A stretch of DNA of 64,000 nucleotides from Arenicola marina (taxonomy: Eukaryota > Annelida > Polychaeta > Arenicolidae), in NCBI GenBank assembly GCA_964019135.1, contig OZ025253.1:33716548-33780547 (forward strand), in the 5' to 3' direction. Each line of letters begins with the position of its first letter. The first letter of the stretch is position 1. The notes under the pieces were generated by a model that saw only the letters and a list, made by a program, of their open reading frames with translations, ran no database searches and was not told where the DNA came from. A program made the position numbers and the translations under genes. Shown piece after piece: positions 45,490 to 58,714 of the stretch.

Positions 45490-46055
45490 GAGCTGCATTG
45501 TGGTGGTAGACTGTGGCGCCATCTAGCGAATAGCGGCAGAGTAAGTGAGAGTAGCTTGAAGAGCACTCGCTAGCAGGACAGGAAGTAGGGCTGCAACTCG
45601 GTAGGGGGCGTGGGTGAGATGGGGTTTGTAAACTTACGCCAGAAGAGAAAACAGAGAAAGATAAAGTTTAGAGAGGATTTTAAGGTTAGTATCTTTATGA
45701 ATAGTTTAGCTATCTTTTTATGTAGATTATCTAGCAGGTTTCTCATGTACGTTGAAGTGTAGCCATGCGTAGTTTAGTTCTATTTTTAAGCGTAGCGATA
45801 CAATTAATTTGATTATCGCCCATTGGCTGGGAGGACCTGGGGGACGCTTGCGCCTGGAGCAGTATAAATATGGGTGCGTCTGAGAGGCTCGGGACAGAAG
45901 CTGCTGCATACTCCAGGGGTTATACTTGCTATACGCTTGCCGCAGGAGCCGCGGCTTTAGTAAGTGTGATTTCTGGGTCTGGTACCTTTGGCGTATTCTT
46001 TAGATGCGAGGTGCTCTCTCCTTTCCTGTTAGTTACTGTGAGGTTCTTTGAGGTG
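45490..46055. other. 3' flank of the ConA-like gene, nothing recognised
   Basis: No further exon, repeat family or RNA gene is supported between the stop and the 20-bp tandem array. Confidence 0.4.
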
Positions 46056-46260
46056 CTATGAGTTATTGTCGGGTGCTATTAGTTACAGTAGGGGACTATT
46101 AGTTAGTGTGATATTATTTACTCTAGGGTGCTGTTAGTTACTGTAGGGTGCTATTAGTTATTATAGGGTGCTATTAGTTACTGTATCGTGCTATTAGTTG
46201 TTATATGGTGTTATTAGTTACTGTAGGGTACTATTAGTTATTGTGAGATGCTATTAGTTG
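46055..46260 (+). repeat. 20-bp tandem repeat
   Basis: About ten units of GGGTGCTATTAGTTACTGTA with small variants. Confidence 0.9.
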
Positions 46261-47108
46261 TGAAGTGAAGAAGACTCCAGGGATTGGATTTGCTATAAGC
46301 TTGCCGCAGTAGCCGCGGGTTTAGTGAGTTTGATTTGGTTTCTCAGCCATATTTTCATTTGGTGAGATAGCTTTGACGTTGAAGTGATATTCGTCATATA
46401 TCAAGTATTAATATTACTGGAGAAAGGTCTGAGGGGCTGGATATGACCGGAATAGCGTATAGTTTTAGGTGGGATCAGCAGTGTATTATTTGCCTTTTAT
46501 ATCCTGTATTTTCGCAAGAGCTGATAAATAAATACTGGAAAAGTATATTTGCATTTCGTTCATCTTGTATGCTAGCTGGTTACAATATCGAAATTGTTTG
46601 AATGTAAAAAGCCGTTAAACCGATAACCGACTAGTGAAAATGCTGAACTGAAGAATTTAAACCCCAACCCCTTCCAAGACAAGTAGGGGAACATGTTTTG
46701 GGGGACAAGCAGTGCTCTAAAAAGAGCCAAATTATGGTAAACTGACAACAGTAGTATTGTGAATAACATAGCTTGGATACATGTTAGTGACACATACACA
46801 ATTTTTACTAGCACAAAAAACACATTTTATGTCACAGTGGGTCATGTTGACCCTCTAAAGGCGCAAAATGGTCAGCACGTTATTTCAGCATTTTAATGAG
46901 TGAACTGAACAGCCTAAGAAGGCAAACTCCTAACTCCACACACAGAAATTACAAATAAAGGTTGCGTCAGCAGAGGCCGCTCGGGCGGGGGGGACACCCC
47001 CTTCGCCCACATGTTTGCCATTTTTCAGTGCAAAATTTAAGCTAATATATAACAGAACATCTAATATAACAGAACTCATGCTGTTGAACAGACCAGGGAC
47101 AAGGGCGG

Positions 47109-47212
47109 ATCCAAGGGGGCCGACCCATCCCGGCCCCCCTTTTTAAGGCGGAAATTGATATAATTGATACTATTCACCGGTCCCTCCTAACCAGCATATC
47201 TGGATCCGACCC
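47109..47212. mobile_element. CAGGGGCGGATC-type MITE, small copy
   Basis: The left end AAGGGCGGATCCAAGGG and right end CTGGATCCGACCC are degraded inverted repeats. A C run (47219-47230) and a G run (47244-47253) follow. Confidence 0.45.
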
Positions 47213-47698
47213 AGAAACCGCCCCCCCCCCCGGTTTTAGAGAGGGGGGGGGGGTAATTAATACATTGCTGGGTTTGGAGGGTTTGGGGGGTTCCGGGATA
47301 AAGCCTTCCCTTTTTCATCGACAAAATCCGTTCTATGAACGCACATTTTCAAAGCCCCCCACAAATATCACAAATATCTGCTCTCTCAGGCATCAAGGCA
47401 CCCGCGGAACCTCCCCTCCGAGCTGCTGGAAAGAATGACCTTGGTTTCTTCGAGGTTCTTCGAGGTCGCGTGCCGCCTGGCTCTGCCTCAATCAACGCTT
47501 CCGGCTCACTGTGACGCACATGGTTTTCTTCTTCAAGCCTATTCATCATCATCAAAGGTGTTTCAGTGACATACCATCCAGTTTGCTAAAGATAATCGTT
47601 TCTGTTAGAGTATACATATTAAATCGGATGTGGGTAAAACGGCCCACTAGGTTATTTTGCCCCAAGCACAGCTCCGGGTCCGAAGGGGGCAAGATTAT

Positions 47699-48133
47699 AT
47701 GCCGCCACAGGGAGCGCCATAGGTGACGGATCCTGGGATGACCAGTACAGACCCTTGGAGAAGCTGGTCGGCCCAGGGAGTGCCGATAGTTGTGGGTCAG
47801 CGGACTCCGGTGCTGAACACAGGAGAACGACCAACTCCTGTCCAGGTCCAGGCCATACCGATGCCGGTACCACGGATCCATTGGCTGACTGATCGAGCTG
47901 AGGTTTATCGAACTGTATAGCCAGAAAGCCAAGACAATCCACCCAGTGGACGGGCGTGGCCAGATTCCTCCCACAAGCCAGAACGAGACCAGCGGCCTGT
48001 TAATTTTTCCGACTCGGAGAGATGGTCAGCTACGACAGATGGCCACGATCGATCAGGGAAGCAAGATGGGGGTCCAAAAAATACACCAAATGAAAGATCC
48101 TTTTACCGTCTGCTGGGCCTACTTGTTTATTAG
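47699..48133 (+). pseudogene. 145-codon frame with two in-frame amber codons, unrecognised
   Basis: From ATG at 47699 one frame runs 145 codons to TAG at 48131-48133. It is interrupted only by TAG at 47720-47722 and 47918-47920. The peptide pieces (VTDPGMTSTDPWRSWSAQGV, then PTPVQVQAIPMPVPRIHWLT; after the second TAG, PESQDNPPSGRAWPDSSHKP) are proline-, serine- and charge-rich with balanced composition, unlike the nearby repeats. It may be a decayed coding exon or retroelement gag-like region; amber readthrough is not excluded. Frames on the other strand (47552-47974) overlap it. Confidence 0.4.
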
Positions 48134-48356
48134 TCTTCTGCACTACTTGCTTACTATTCTTTACGGTCATTGTTATTTACGGGCATTTTATGGTCAGGCG
48201 GTTTCCTGTTTGCCAAAATTTGTCCTATACCTGGCAACCGGTGCTTTCTCATGCTTCTATTTCTTCACCTCCCACCCATGAAGCAAAATCTTTAATCAAG
48301 CTAGAAAAAACCATGGCCTGATAATAGAAAAAACGTTTTGTATTTCAATAAATGAT

Positions 48357-48440
48357 TTGCCGATATATACAAATGATCTGCAGATATCTGCAAACACTTG
48401 TAGATATCAGCAAACACTTTTAGATCTCTGCAAATATCAG
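48357..48440 (+). repeat. Short degenerate tandem repeat
   Basis: Four to five units around AGATATCTGCAAACACTTGT. Confidence 0.7.
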
Positions 48441-48938
48441 GTTTATGCAGCTATCGCGTGCTTTACAAGCAAACCCGCCAGACAATATCGGGTTGCATGG
48501 ATCGAGGGAGATTTTTGGGAAGGGAAGACAGAGAGATTGGTGGGTGGTAAGTCGTTAGCGGGTGACAGGAGTGAGACAGCATATAGCTCCAAAACGTTGC
48601 GAGGCCCTGATGTGAGGTTGGTGTCGGAGGGGAGATGGTTAATTTTCTGGAAGGGGGACGTGTGAATCATAGAATCAAGGAATATAATGTTCTTGATACC
48701 ACCATCGATGTTCACTCTGTTACCTTCCGATTCGGCAACAGAGATGAAAGTAACCGAGTGATTAGTAACGCTATGCAATATGAAATATGCCTTACACGAT
48801 CAGACAACAGTGTTGCAATTGACGAATATCCACTGGAATCTAACTTTGATTAAAGTTTTAAAATTGGATCATTATTATATGTATATAATGGAGTGACAAA
48901 GTAGACAGCGTGACTTGCAAGGCATTGAGTAGCTCTGG

Positions 48939-49008
48939 TTGGTTGGTTGTATATTTAGGACGCTTTAATCACATTTGGGCATATCGCGTCAATAGGAGAA
49001 GGAATGGT
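48939..49008 (-). repeat. SINE, 3' part of an interrupted copy
   Basis: Minus-strand tail of the SINE (TATTGACGCGATATGCCCAA, then AAGCGTCCTAAATATACAAC). The target duplication TTGAGTAGCTCTGG lies directly outside at 48925-48938. Confidence 0.8.
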
Positions 49009-49557
49009 TCATAAACATAAAGAAGACGATGCGTAAGTCATGCGTAAGGCATGGTCAAATCACATGCCAATGCTGTATTTGCTCATCTCTATATTCAATA
49101 GACATATTTATATGATGTCAATCAATCAAGCATATCAAGCATGTCAATCACATCAATTACATCAATCACATCTTACGCATTATTTCAGTACAAGTATCGT
49201 GAAATATTATGCATTCATGCATATTATCTGACCGAGCGATAGAATAGTGACGAGACCCATCATAGCTAAATCCCACTTACCTGTAAAATACAGATGATAT
49301 TAACAGCTCCGGTCTGGATTCTGGCTGCGAAGGGTCTGTCTTGACCACCAAGAGTAACGTTTATATGTTACCCGTGGACAAGTGGGATGGACATACTCCG
49401 CGCAGGAGTGGAAAGTTGGACCAACGACACATAAGTAAAGCGGAGTAAAGGGGCTGGGGATAGAAAGAGACATTGATGACAGATGCGAGAAAGAGAGGGA
49501 TGGGGTTCGCTTTAGTGAAATCGACTACCACTGACTGCAGCAAGAAATATACTACTT
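49009..49557. other. Insert splitting the SINE, origin unknown
   Basis: About 550 bp with CATCAAT-type short repeats at 49120-49180. No TIRs, RT coding or target duplication were identified, so its nature is open. Confidence 0.45.
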
Positions 49558-49716
49558 GCCTTCACGCCTTCTACAAATACATTGGATCTTTATGCTGCGA
49601 CCACACTGGCATGGCCACAGTGGAGCTCGAACCATCGATCCACGTGCTGTTAGGCTCCCAGGTGGCCAGAGCACTCAATGCGAGCGCTCTAGCCCACTGA
49701 GATATCGTGCCGGCCC
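49558..49716 (-). repeat. SINE, 5' tRNA-related part of an interrupted copy
   Basis: On the minus strand GGCACGATATCTCAGTGGGC and the B-box GGTTCGAGCTC are visible. TTGAGTAGCTCCGG at 49717-49730 is the second half of the target duplication at 48925-48938 (one mismatch), so both parts come from one insertion. Confidence 0.85.
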
Positions 49717-49847
49717 TTGAGTAGCTCCGGCGTTATGCAGCAAGCATAATGATGCATTGTAATTCCACCTGAAGATTAACGCTTTTAAATAAAAATTGAA
49801 AGGACCATTTGAGATCTTGGGTTCATTTACCAAACGATTACATGGTG

Positions 49848-50345
49848 GCAAGTTTTTAAGCCAATGTGAGCTTTAATTTTGTTTTGTATACCATGCCAAT
49901 AAGACAAAGCCTTCAGGTAGGTTTTGATATATGCGGGAAAAGAATAAGCTGCTATTTACTCTTATTACCGGGTGGCTATAGTCTAGGGGTCGGGGTTTAG
50001 GGGCAACCCAAAATACCGTTATCCACCATGCCAAAAGAACAGATTTGTTGTTTTCAGACAAAGTGCAGTATTGGCATTAAATGAGATATCGTGAGATAGT
50101 AGTTCAAAAATACGTGGGGACGCGAAAAGTACACGTATATGCAAAGACATCAAATAATCTAATGACATCACAGTGTCTACGCCGATTTGTTGACGTTACA
50201 TTGTGTTTTTATTGCGTTTTTTCGGGGAACGGTGAAGCCATCAAAACCAAGCGTTACGTCCTCCCTCCTTCAGGTATAGAACATGTCTCGTGCTTTATTT
50301 TGGCAAATGCACTATAGTTCGGTCTTTAACGAGTATTTAATATCT
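49848..50345 (+). repeat. Duplicated segment, partner 33541-34110
   Basis: Same block order as the partner. Downstream sequence continues into the left arm of the large inverted repeat. Confidence 0.8.
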
Positions 50346-50389
50346 TATTCACGCGATTTAATATCTGGTTTCCACGAGTTGGTGTCCCG

Positions 50390-51630
50390 ATCGTTCCCAC
50401 GTTTTAGTATTCTTAAAGTAGCAGATTTAACCGAATAACCAATACGAACACCATTCGCTATAAAAACACAAGCTATAAAAAGCAAAGACCAATCGGAAGT
50501 AGACAGGGGTGTTCCTTGGTGTGGTGGTTAGCTCACGAGACAGCACATGCAGCTCAGACTTGTGACCGGAGAGGGGGGTTGGAGGACCCCCATGGAAGGG
50601 GCGGGTCTTATGAAACGTTGCAGTTGTATCCTGTTTCGACGGACTTGAAACATCACGATACTGCTAATATTATATATTCTATTTTGTATTAAATAATTGA
50701 TGGATGGTTGTTTTCCGTAGTCAGGTAGATTTTTGCAAATAAAGCGCCGGTGAGTATGCATAACATTCAGTCTTGGCTTATCTCACGTTTGCAGCTATGG
50801 AATTAGAAAGAGGCAATGACGGAGAAAGATATTTGGAACGATTGTGCAAAGAAAAAGGGAACTCCGAACTGTGGCATTAAAAAAATATAAAACACAAAGT
50901 AGTATTCTGCTTGGGCGTATTATGGTTGTGTCGATTTGACAGCAAAAGCAGATATATTACATTTTTTGCAGAACAAGACAACGGACAGTTTTACATAAGC
51001 ATAACATAGGCCTATGTTAATACTAATATAAAAGAAGCATAACATAGGCCTATGTTAATACTAATATTAAAGATGAATAAGTATTATCAATCTTTATCTT
51101 TTATTGATCTTTAGCGTTGCCTCTTTGCTCCCAGCATCGCGTAAGAAGGCTATTCATGAGATTTAAAATCATGCGAGCGAGATACTAACTTGTGGGAACC
51201 ACATACTAAGTCTTTGGAACGTGATATTAAGTACTGGGAACGATACTTTAACTCGTGTGGACGTGGAATGGTAAAAATATTTCCACGCTTTTAACATTGA
51301 ATTTTGTCGGATACACGCCGCACTTGGCTCCGCAGCAGAGTCGCTTTCTTTGAGCTAAACCATAGAAAGGTAGCTTCTGGGGTAGCCATGGAGCCTACCA
51401 TGGTGCCCTATACATTTCCTTTATAACGGCTGACTTGCAAACAACCGATTGACAAAATATTTTTTGTCGTGTAGAGATAGCAAACCAGAGTGACAGGAAG
51501 AGATGACGTATGTGGCGGTGTGTGGGATGAATGTTATGACATGTTGTATTCGGATATTGGATAAGGGATCTCCCGTTTTATTTTGATAACATGCCAAGAG
51601 CGTTCAGTGCGCCTATTATAATATCATATT
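50390..51630 (+). repeat. Large inverted repeat, left arm (partner 54920-55860)
   Basis: Landmarks in order: AACACCATTCGCTATAAA, ATACTGCTAATATTAT, CAGGTAGATTTTTGCAAATA, TTGCCTCTTTGCTCCCAGCA, GTAGAGATAGCAAACCAGAG, CGCCTATTATAATA. Each recurs as reverse complement in reverse order in the partner. Diverged, with indels. Confidence 0.8.
50985..51075 (+). repeat. Two tandem ~40-bp units with palindromic core
   Basis: AGCATAACATAGGCCTATGT then TAATACTAATAT occurs twice. The core AACATAGGCCTATGTT is a perfect palindrome. The expansion is absent from the right arm. Confidence 0.85.
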
Positions 51631-52150
51631 TATTATAATTTATAGGTGCACACGTATATTTGAATATCAGACTTTCCAAATAAACAAAAACTACATTGTA
51701 TTGTGAAAACATACTTTTTTTCTCTTTGCTTTTTGGCCACGAATAAAGTATTGGAAGAATATTCTGTAACCCGACCACCCCCCTAAGTCTAACGATCGGC
51801 AGTGCCATCGTCGATCGACATAGAGAGGTTTCACTGTACTTGCAAAATCGCGTCGCTTTTACGAAAATCGGTATACTTCAAAAGCACACGATAATCAGGA
51901 AGTTATACGCTACTTTAGCAAAACTATTGTTTACTTTGCTATTCGGGGATCGGGGATTAAGCTAGGGGGTGTTTAGCAGCCTGGGGAATTAGCCACTAGG
52001 GGAAGTTACGTAGCCTGGGGAATTAGCTACTGGGGGTAGAGCGGTCGGGTACAGCTAGCCTGATAAACTGCCAACGTATATACAAAATCAACACAGTGGT
52101 AAGTTTAGATACAATATATTTCGTAAGATAAAAACTATGTGGGTTAATGA

Positions 52151-54125
<1,975 letters not shown>

Positions 54126-54129
54126 CACA

Positions 54130-54235
54130 ATACCGCTGACTGATAAAGATGTAGAGTCGCACTCGATGAAGCCGCCGGTCGATCCCCATCCCATGCGTAG
54201 CGTGCTATAATTTAATAACGTCCATGTGTATTCCA
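54130..54235 (+). repeat. Dispersed repeat B, partial copy
   Basis: CCGCTGACTGATAAAGATG, GCCGCCGGTCGATCCCCATC and GCGTAGCGTGCTATAATTTA blocks. It ends in CCATGTGTATTCCAGGACCA and passes into the promoter-type repeat. Confidence 0.75.
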
Positions 54236-54412
54236 GGACCACCAGCGCCGTCACAGCCCAGTGATCGGCTTTCACGACCTGGTATTTGCTTTCACGATGC
54301 TTGTTTTTCATACTCGGTTTCAAGAAATACAGACCCGCGAGCGAGCGCTTTTTGCATACCATTTACCGCCCCACCGCCTGGCTGACTTGTCTCCCATATC
54401 CGGGCCTTGGTG

Positions 54413-54425
54413 TATATATATATAG
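54413..54425 (+). promoter_or_regulatory. TATA box of the orphan exon-1 gene
   Basis: TATATATATATAG about 131 nt before ATG 54544. Sequence from here to the ATG is conserved with 34360-34490. Confidence 0.45.
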
Positions 54426-54543
54426 ATGCATAGATTATAGCACACTTAAGAAGTTCATCGGGACATCGGATCGGTTTTACTAGATAGAAGCAGCAATAAC
54501 CTCAGTAGCGACTGGTTTCGCTCATCTACACACTGCCGGCGCC

Positions 54544-54622
54544 ATGTCGAACGTTATTATCGTCGTTGTCGCCGGCGTCATCACTTTGACGTTTGTTGCG
54601 AGAGAAGCGAATGTTCTGATAG
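54544..54622 (+). CDS. Orphan signal-peptide exon
   Basis: ATG opens MSNVIIVVVAGVITLTFV, then AREANVLI, and the exon ends in one base before a GTAAAT donor: 79 nt, phase 1 out. The long hydrophobic run suits a signal peptide or anchor. The phase and role match exon 1 of the ConA-like gene on the minus strand (64 nt, phase 1). No partner exons with the QCxC..LETR signature are seen downstream before 58 kb. It may be a first exon separated from its gene, or one with distant exons. Confidence 0.55.
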
Positions 54623-54799
54623 GTAAATGTCTCCCTCTCCCTCCCCTATCCCTCTCTTTTTCTCTCCCTCTCGTGCCATGTCCATATCCATGAATGCATA
54701 TATATATATATATGTTGGTTTTATCTAGTAGAACCGTTCTGATCTCCCGCGGAACTTCTGCTTAAGCGTTCAGACTTCTATAATCAATGCATCTACATA

Positions 54800-54920
54800 A
54801 TCAATGCATCGTGAAAGTAAATACCAGGCCGAGAAAGCCGATCATTGGGCTGTGACACCGTTGGCCTACGTGCGCAGTGGCAGTAGCGGTTTTGAAGCGA
54901 AGGCGGTGAAAAAGAAACAA
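54800..54920 (+). repeat. Dispersed repeat, inverted relative to 30741-30890 and 34128-34300
   Basis: GCCGATCATTGGGCTGTGAC and GTTGGCCTACGTGCGCAGTG blocks are reverse complements of those copies. Confidence 0.65.
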
Positions 54921-55860
54921 GTGTGCCTGGTTATTATAATAGGCGCACTAAACGCTGTTGGTATGTTCGCATGGGAAACAGGAGAGCCCTTATCCAAATA
55001 GTGCAGTACAATATGTCATAACATCCATCCCACACACCCCCACACACGTCGTCTCTTCCCTGTAATTCTGGTTTGCTATCTCTACACGAGGAAAAGTCTT
55101 TTGTCAAGCGGTTGTTTGCAAGCCAGGCGTTATAAAGGAAAATTATACGCCAGCATGGTAGGCCCAATAGCTGCCCCGGTCGGCTACCTTTCTATGGTTA
55201 GGCTCAAAGCGAGCGACTCCGTGGCGGAGCAACGTGCAGCGATATCCGACTAAATTCAATGTGAAAAGCGTTGGAATACTTTTACCGTTCCAGTATCGTT
55301 CAAGTATCGTTCCGACCACTTAATATCTCGTTCCCACGACTTAACATATCGTTCCCGCATCTTTGTGTCTGGTTCCCACGACTTAGCATAGCGTCCCTAT
55401 CGTGCGCACGATTTCGATTCTCGTTCCTACATAAATAACCTTCTTTCGCGATGCTGGATGCAAAGAGGCAACACTAAAGACCACTAAAAGAGAAAGATAA
55501 CTGCTTTGGGTTTTATTTTTTTAAATGCTGCAACAGTTTGAAGTTCCTCTGTCGTCGCCTCTTCACAGTTCCATAGCTGCAAATATATGATAACCCAAAC
55601 TGCTATACATAGTCACCAGCGCGTTATTTGCCAAAATCTACCTGACTACGGAGAGACAACGGTTACCATGAATCAATTATTTAATACAAAATAAAATATT
55701 TAATATTAGCAGTATCGTGGTGTTTCAGGCCCCTCGAAAAAGGACACTGCTGCAACGTGTCGCTCTTCATAGCTTGTAATGGTGTTCGTATAGGTTATTT
55801 GGTACGACCCCTTTCCAGCACAGCTTAAATCTTTTAGGAATAACAAGTCGTGGAAATGAG
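54920..55860 (-). repeat. Large inverted repeat, right arm (partner 50390-51630)
   Basis: Starts with ATTATAATAGGCGCACTAA and ends near GGTGTTCGTATAGGTTATTT. The 3.3-kb spacer between arms holds the hexamer array, a LINE remnant and the orphan exon. Confidence 0.8.
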
Positions 55861-55904
55861 TTTTGTATGTAAAAAATTCTTACAATAGGAAATGAAAAAG
55901 AAAG

Positions 55905-56100
55905 TTATTAAATTATAGCACGCTGCTTATGGGATGGGGATCGACCGGCGGCTTTATCCAGTGCTATTCCATAGCGTCATCGGTCAATGTTATCGATTAG
56001 TTTTCTTCCTGATTGCGCTATAACATCACTAAGTGGAATGGTAATTACCAGCAGATCCTTTGCTTCATCAATATAGACCAGTGGGTTAGACTTCTGGCCA
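55905..56100 (-). repeat. Dispersed repeat B, inverted copy
   Basis: Reverse complement of 32855-33050: GATGGGGATCGACCGGCGGC, TTAGTTTTCTTCCTGATTG, CACTAAGTGGAATG. Confidence 0.75.
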
Positions 56101-56277
56101 GCTGAGAGCCTCACGGTACGTGGATCCGTGGTTTGAGCCCCGGTGTGGTCATGTCTATGTGGCCGCAGGATAAAGATTTCATAATTTTCCTCGCAAAGCG
56201 TAGGGGGTTAATCCGCTGTTTCATTGCTCCTCTCTTTGGCGTAATATGACCAGATATGATATTGAACATACAACCAA
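56101..56277 (+). repeat. SINE, 5'-truncated and diverged
   Basis: Begins after the A box with GAGAGCCTCACGGTACGTGG and ends with ATATTGAACATACAACCAAT. Inserted next to repeat B. Confidence 0.75.
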
Positions 56278-56614
56278 TCAGCAAAAAGACATATCATAGC
56301 TGAAGTATCGCTACTTCTCCTCGCTTCTTCCAGATCCAGCATATCTCCTTCCCTGTATTAGGTTGAGCCTCTCCCCTTCTCTGCTCCATGGGCGGTCCAT
56401 TAGACACACGCTCTTCCCCTCATCATACGGTATCTGACCATCGGTCCACATACATCGGTCCACCACTCCCACCCTCATACCCTCCATTCCTATTAACCAC
56501 ATATCTTTACCCACCCCATGCATGGCCATCACATATCTTACCCTTAGCAAACCACAGCCTCCCCCCCACCCACTTCGACCCCGGGCTTCCTCTCCCCTTT
56601 GACAGAGGTTGATT

Positions 56615-56768
56615 ACGGCTCAACCCAGTGTCAACATAGCTCAGATCGGTCATTGGGCGCCGTCCGCGAGGCTGAAGCACGATCCATAAATATTCATTAC
56701 CGGATAGTTCTGGCGGCCAGGCGTTTCAGTGAATCAATCGGAAACGGACCATCTCTATTTCGGTTTTA
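56615..56768 (-). repeat. Dispersed repeat, inverted partner of 19133-19300
   Basis: Contains GGCGCCGTCCGCGAGGCTGA and AATATTCATTACCGGATAG in reverse orientation to the partner. Confidence 0.65.
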
Positions 56769-56897
56769 GATGCGTCTCATTCGGATGTTGTTTGTTTTGT
56801 GGAGGACAATGCGAATGTCACATAAAACCGACCAAACATCGAATCATGTTACTTTAAAAGTATCGTTAAATTGTTTTATAATATTGTTTCAAATATT

Positions 56898-57130
56898 GAT
56901 CGGGGCCTGCCCGGTAGCTCAGTTGGCTAGAACGCTCGCATTGCGTGTTCTGGTCACATGAGAGGCTAACGGCACGTAGATCGATGGTTCGAGCCCCGCT
57001 GTGGCCATGTCTCTGTTATCAAGTTCCCCTGTCCTTCTTCGCAAAGAGTAGAGGGTTTTGGTCCTTCCTTCTCACATGGACGCGTTATGACCAAAAGTGG
57101 TTAAAGCGTCCTGACTATACAACCAACCAA
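56898..57130 (+). repeat. tRNA-derived SINE, full length, with target duplication
   Basis: GCCCGGTAGCTCAGTTGGCT (A box) and GGTTCGAGCCC (B box) head a body ending in GGTTAAAGCGTCCTGACTAT, ACAACCAACCAA. TCAAATATT is duplicated at 56889-56897 and 57131-57139. The acceptor-stem halves do not pair, so it is not a functional tRNA gene. Best copy of the family in the window. Confidence 0.92.
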
Positions 57131-57905
57131 TCAAATATTAAGGTGCCGTTCTCCAGCTAATAATGCATAAACATTATCTTCCTCATTCCCAATTCACGAT
57201 AAAATGAAAAGCCCATTCCGGAAGAACGGATTTACCTTCCACCCCCCCCCCCCGCTCCCTTTTTTTGACGGCCAGGGGGGGGGGGGGGGGGGCGGGGAAA
57301 GCGATTGTTAGTTTATTTTGGGTTTTTTTATGATAATTTGGAACACGAAAACAAGATTCGACGGTATATACAAGGACTGTTTACAATATCATTGCAGGTA
57401 ACCACAAAACCGATACAGTACATGAATGATTTTATGAGCCATAGGCATACACAAAAAGAGAAGAGAAGCATTTTTAATTAGCATCTAGCTTGACATATAG
57501 TTGTTGATACATTTGCTATGCAAGTGTCCTAGATATTGCAAGTTTTATTATTGATGATATTGTTATCACAGATGTTAAAAGAAAATGGTGGGACTACTTT
57601 ATCATACCAATAATATAATAATAGTTCAGTAATAGTCACAATCTGGTTATTTGTCGCCATTGCGAGACCCGACAACGGACGTACATTATAGACCACAGGT
57701 GCGACAATGAAGACCTTCACCACCACACGTGTGCGTCTCACTTCATATGGTGGCTGCCTGTGAATAAGAGCCGATGGCCAAGGTCATATGTGTTTATGTT
57801 TAAAGCAATTAATTCAAATTTATATTTCCTTGCTCTGACATGATAAATCTACTTGAAACTCCAGCATCCCTACTTGTTTCTGATTGTTGGATGGCTTGGT
57901 CAATC

Positions 57906-57996
57906 CAGGGGCGGATCGAGTAATTTGCAAAGGGTGGGGGAGGGTGTTGCAACCACCTAACCTCCCCCCCCCCCCCACGACCTAGATCCGCCCCTG
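57906..57996. mobile_element. 91-bp CAGGGGCGGATC-type MITE
   Basis: Perfect ends CAGGGGCGGATC and GATCCGCCCCTG, with a C run in the middle. It lies just past the polyadenylation signal of the minus-strand ConA-like gene. Confidence 0.65.
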
Positions 57997-58046
57997 TAAT
58001 TCATGACTTGTTTATTAGTATGACCGTATCTTGGGTTGTTAGGCAA

Positions 58047-58052
58047 TTTATT
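58047..58052 (-). terminator. Polyadenylation signal AATAAA
   Basis: AATAAA on the minus strand about 110 nt past the stop codon at 58162, within GGCAAATAAATTGCC, a small palindrome. Confidence 0.55.
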
Positions 58053-58161
58053 TGCCTGACATCAAGCTGTAACAGCCCACCAATGTTCATTATCCGCCTC
58101 TTGGCTAAGAGGAGTCAGGCTACATACCCTAGACAACATGACCATAATAATTAGCGACATA

Positions 58162-58453
58162 TTAATTTGTCAGAATAGTTACTGCGACGTTCCTGAACCT
58201 AATGACGTTGCTGTAACCATTGGCAACATATATACCCATCTGACTCCGGGTTGGAAAATGAGCGTTCACTTCGCTCAAGTTGACGTCATTAACGTACACT
58301 GACGCGCGGCCTTGAGAAGATTCAACCTTGACCGTGAACCAGGTTGATCCTTCGATTGCAGCTCCTGGGCAGCGCGTTTCAGTCGTGGGGTAGAATATCC
58401 CAGCCATGACGTAGCCATGTTGCAGACAACCATCTCTACTGGCCCAGTGGGGT
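58162..58453 (-). CDS. ConA-like secreted protein, exon 4 (last)
   Basis: The acceptor TGAACCAACAG ends at 58454; entered in phase 2, the Arg codon is split AG|A. It reads PHWASRDGCLQHGYVMAGIF, TWFTVKVESSQGRASVYVND, PTRSQMGIYVANGYSNVIRF, RN, ending VTILTN and stop. This is the second half of the sandwich fold; the paired Cys (GCLQHG and RCPGA) match the plus-strand paralogue. The protein totals 240 residues over exons 60429-60492, 59618-59704, 58715-58994 and 58162-58453 (723 nt including stop). Confidence 0.88.
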
Positions 58454-58714
58454 CTGTTGGTTCACAATAATTCAAATGATTATAAGATCACCTAGCCTGG
58501 TTGATTATTAAACATGACACATGATGTGACAAAGGAAATCACAAGTGCGTTAGATGTTGCTGATAAAACGCTACGCGACCCTTGACAGAGGATTAAGTGG
58601 TGGATACATCACCGGCGAGAAAGGGTCACCATGGCAATAATCACCGACACACCACCAATATTTGCCCCTTGTACCTGCAGCAAAACGTTCAAGTGTAAAA
58701 AAGTCTCAGCAAAC

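Noticed and set aside
56913-56995. Intact tRNA gene
   Set aside because: A and B boxes are good, but the acceptor-stem halves do not pair and the sequence continues into a repeated body with a target duplication, so it is a SINE.
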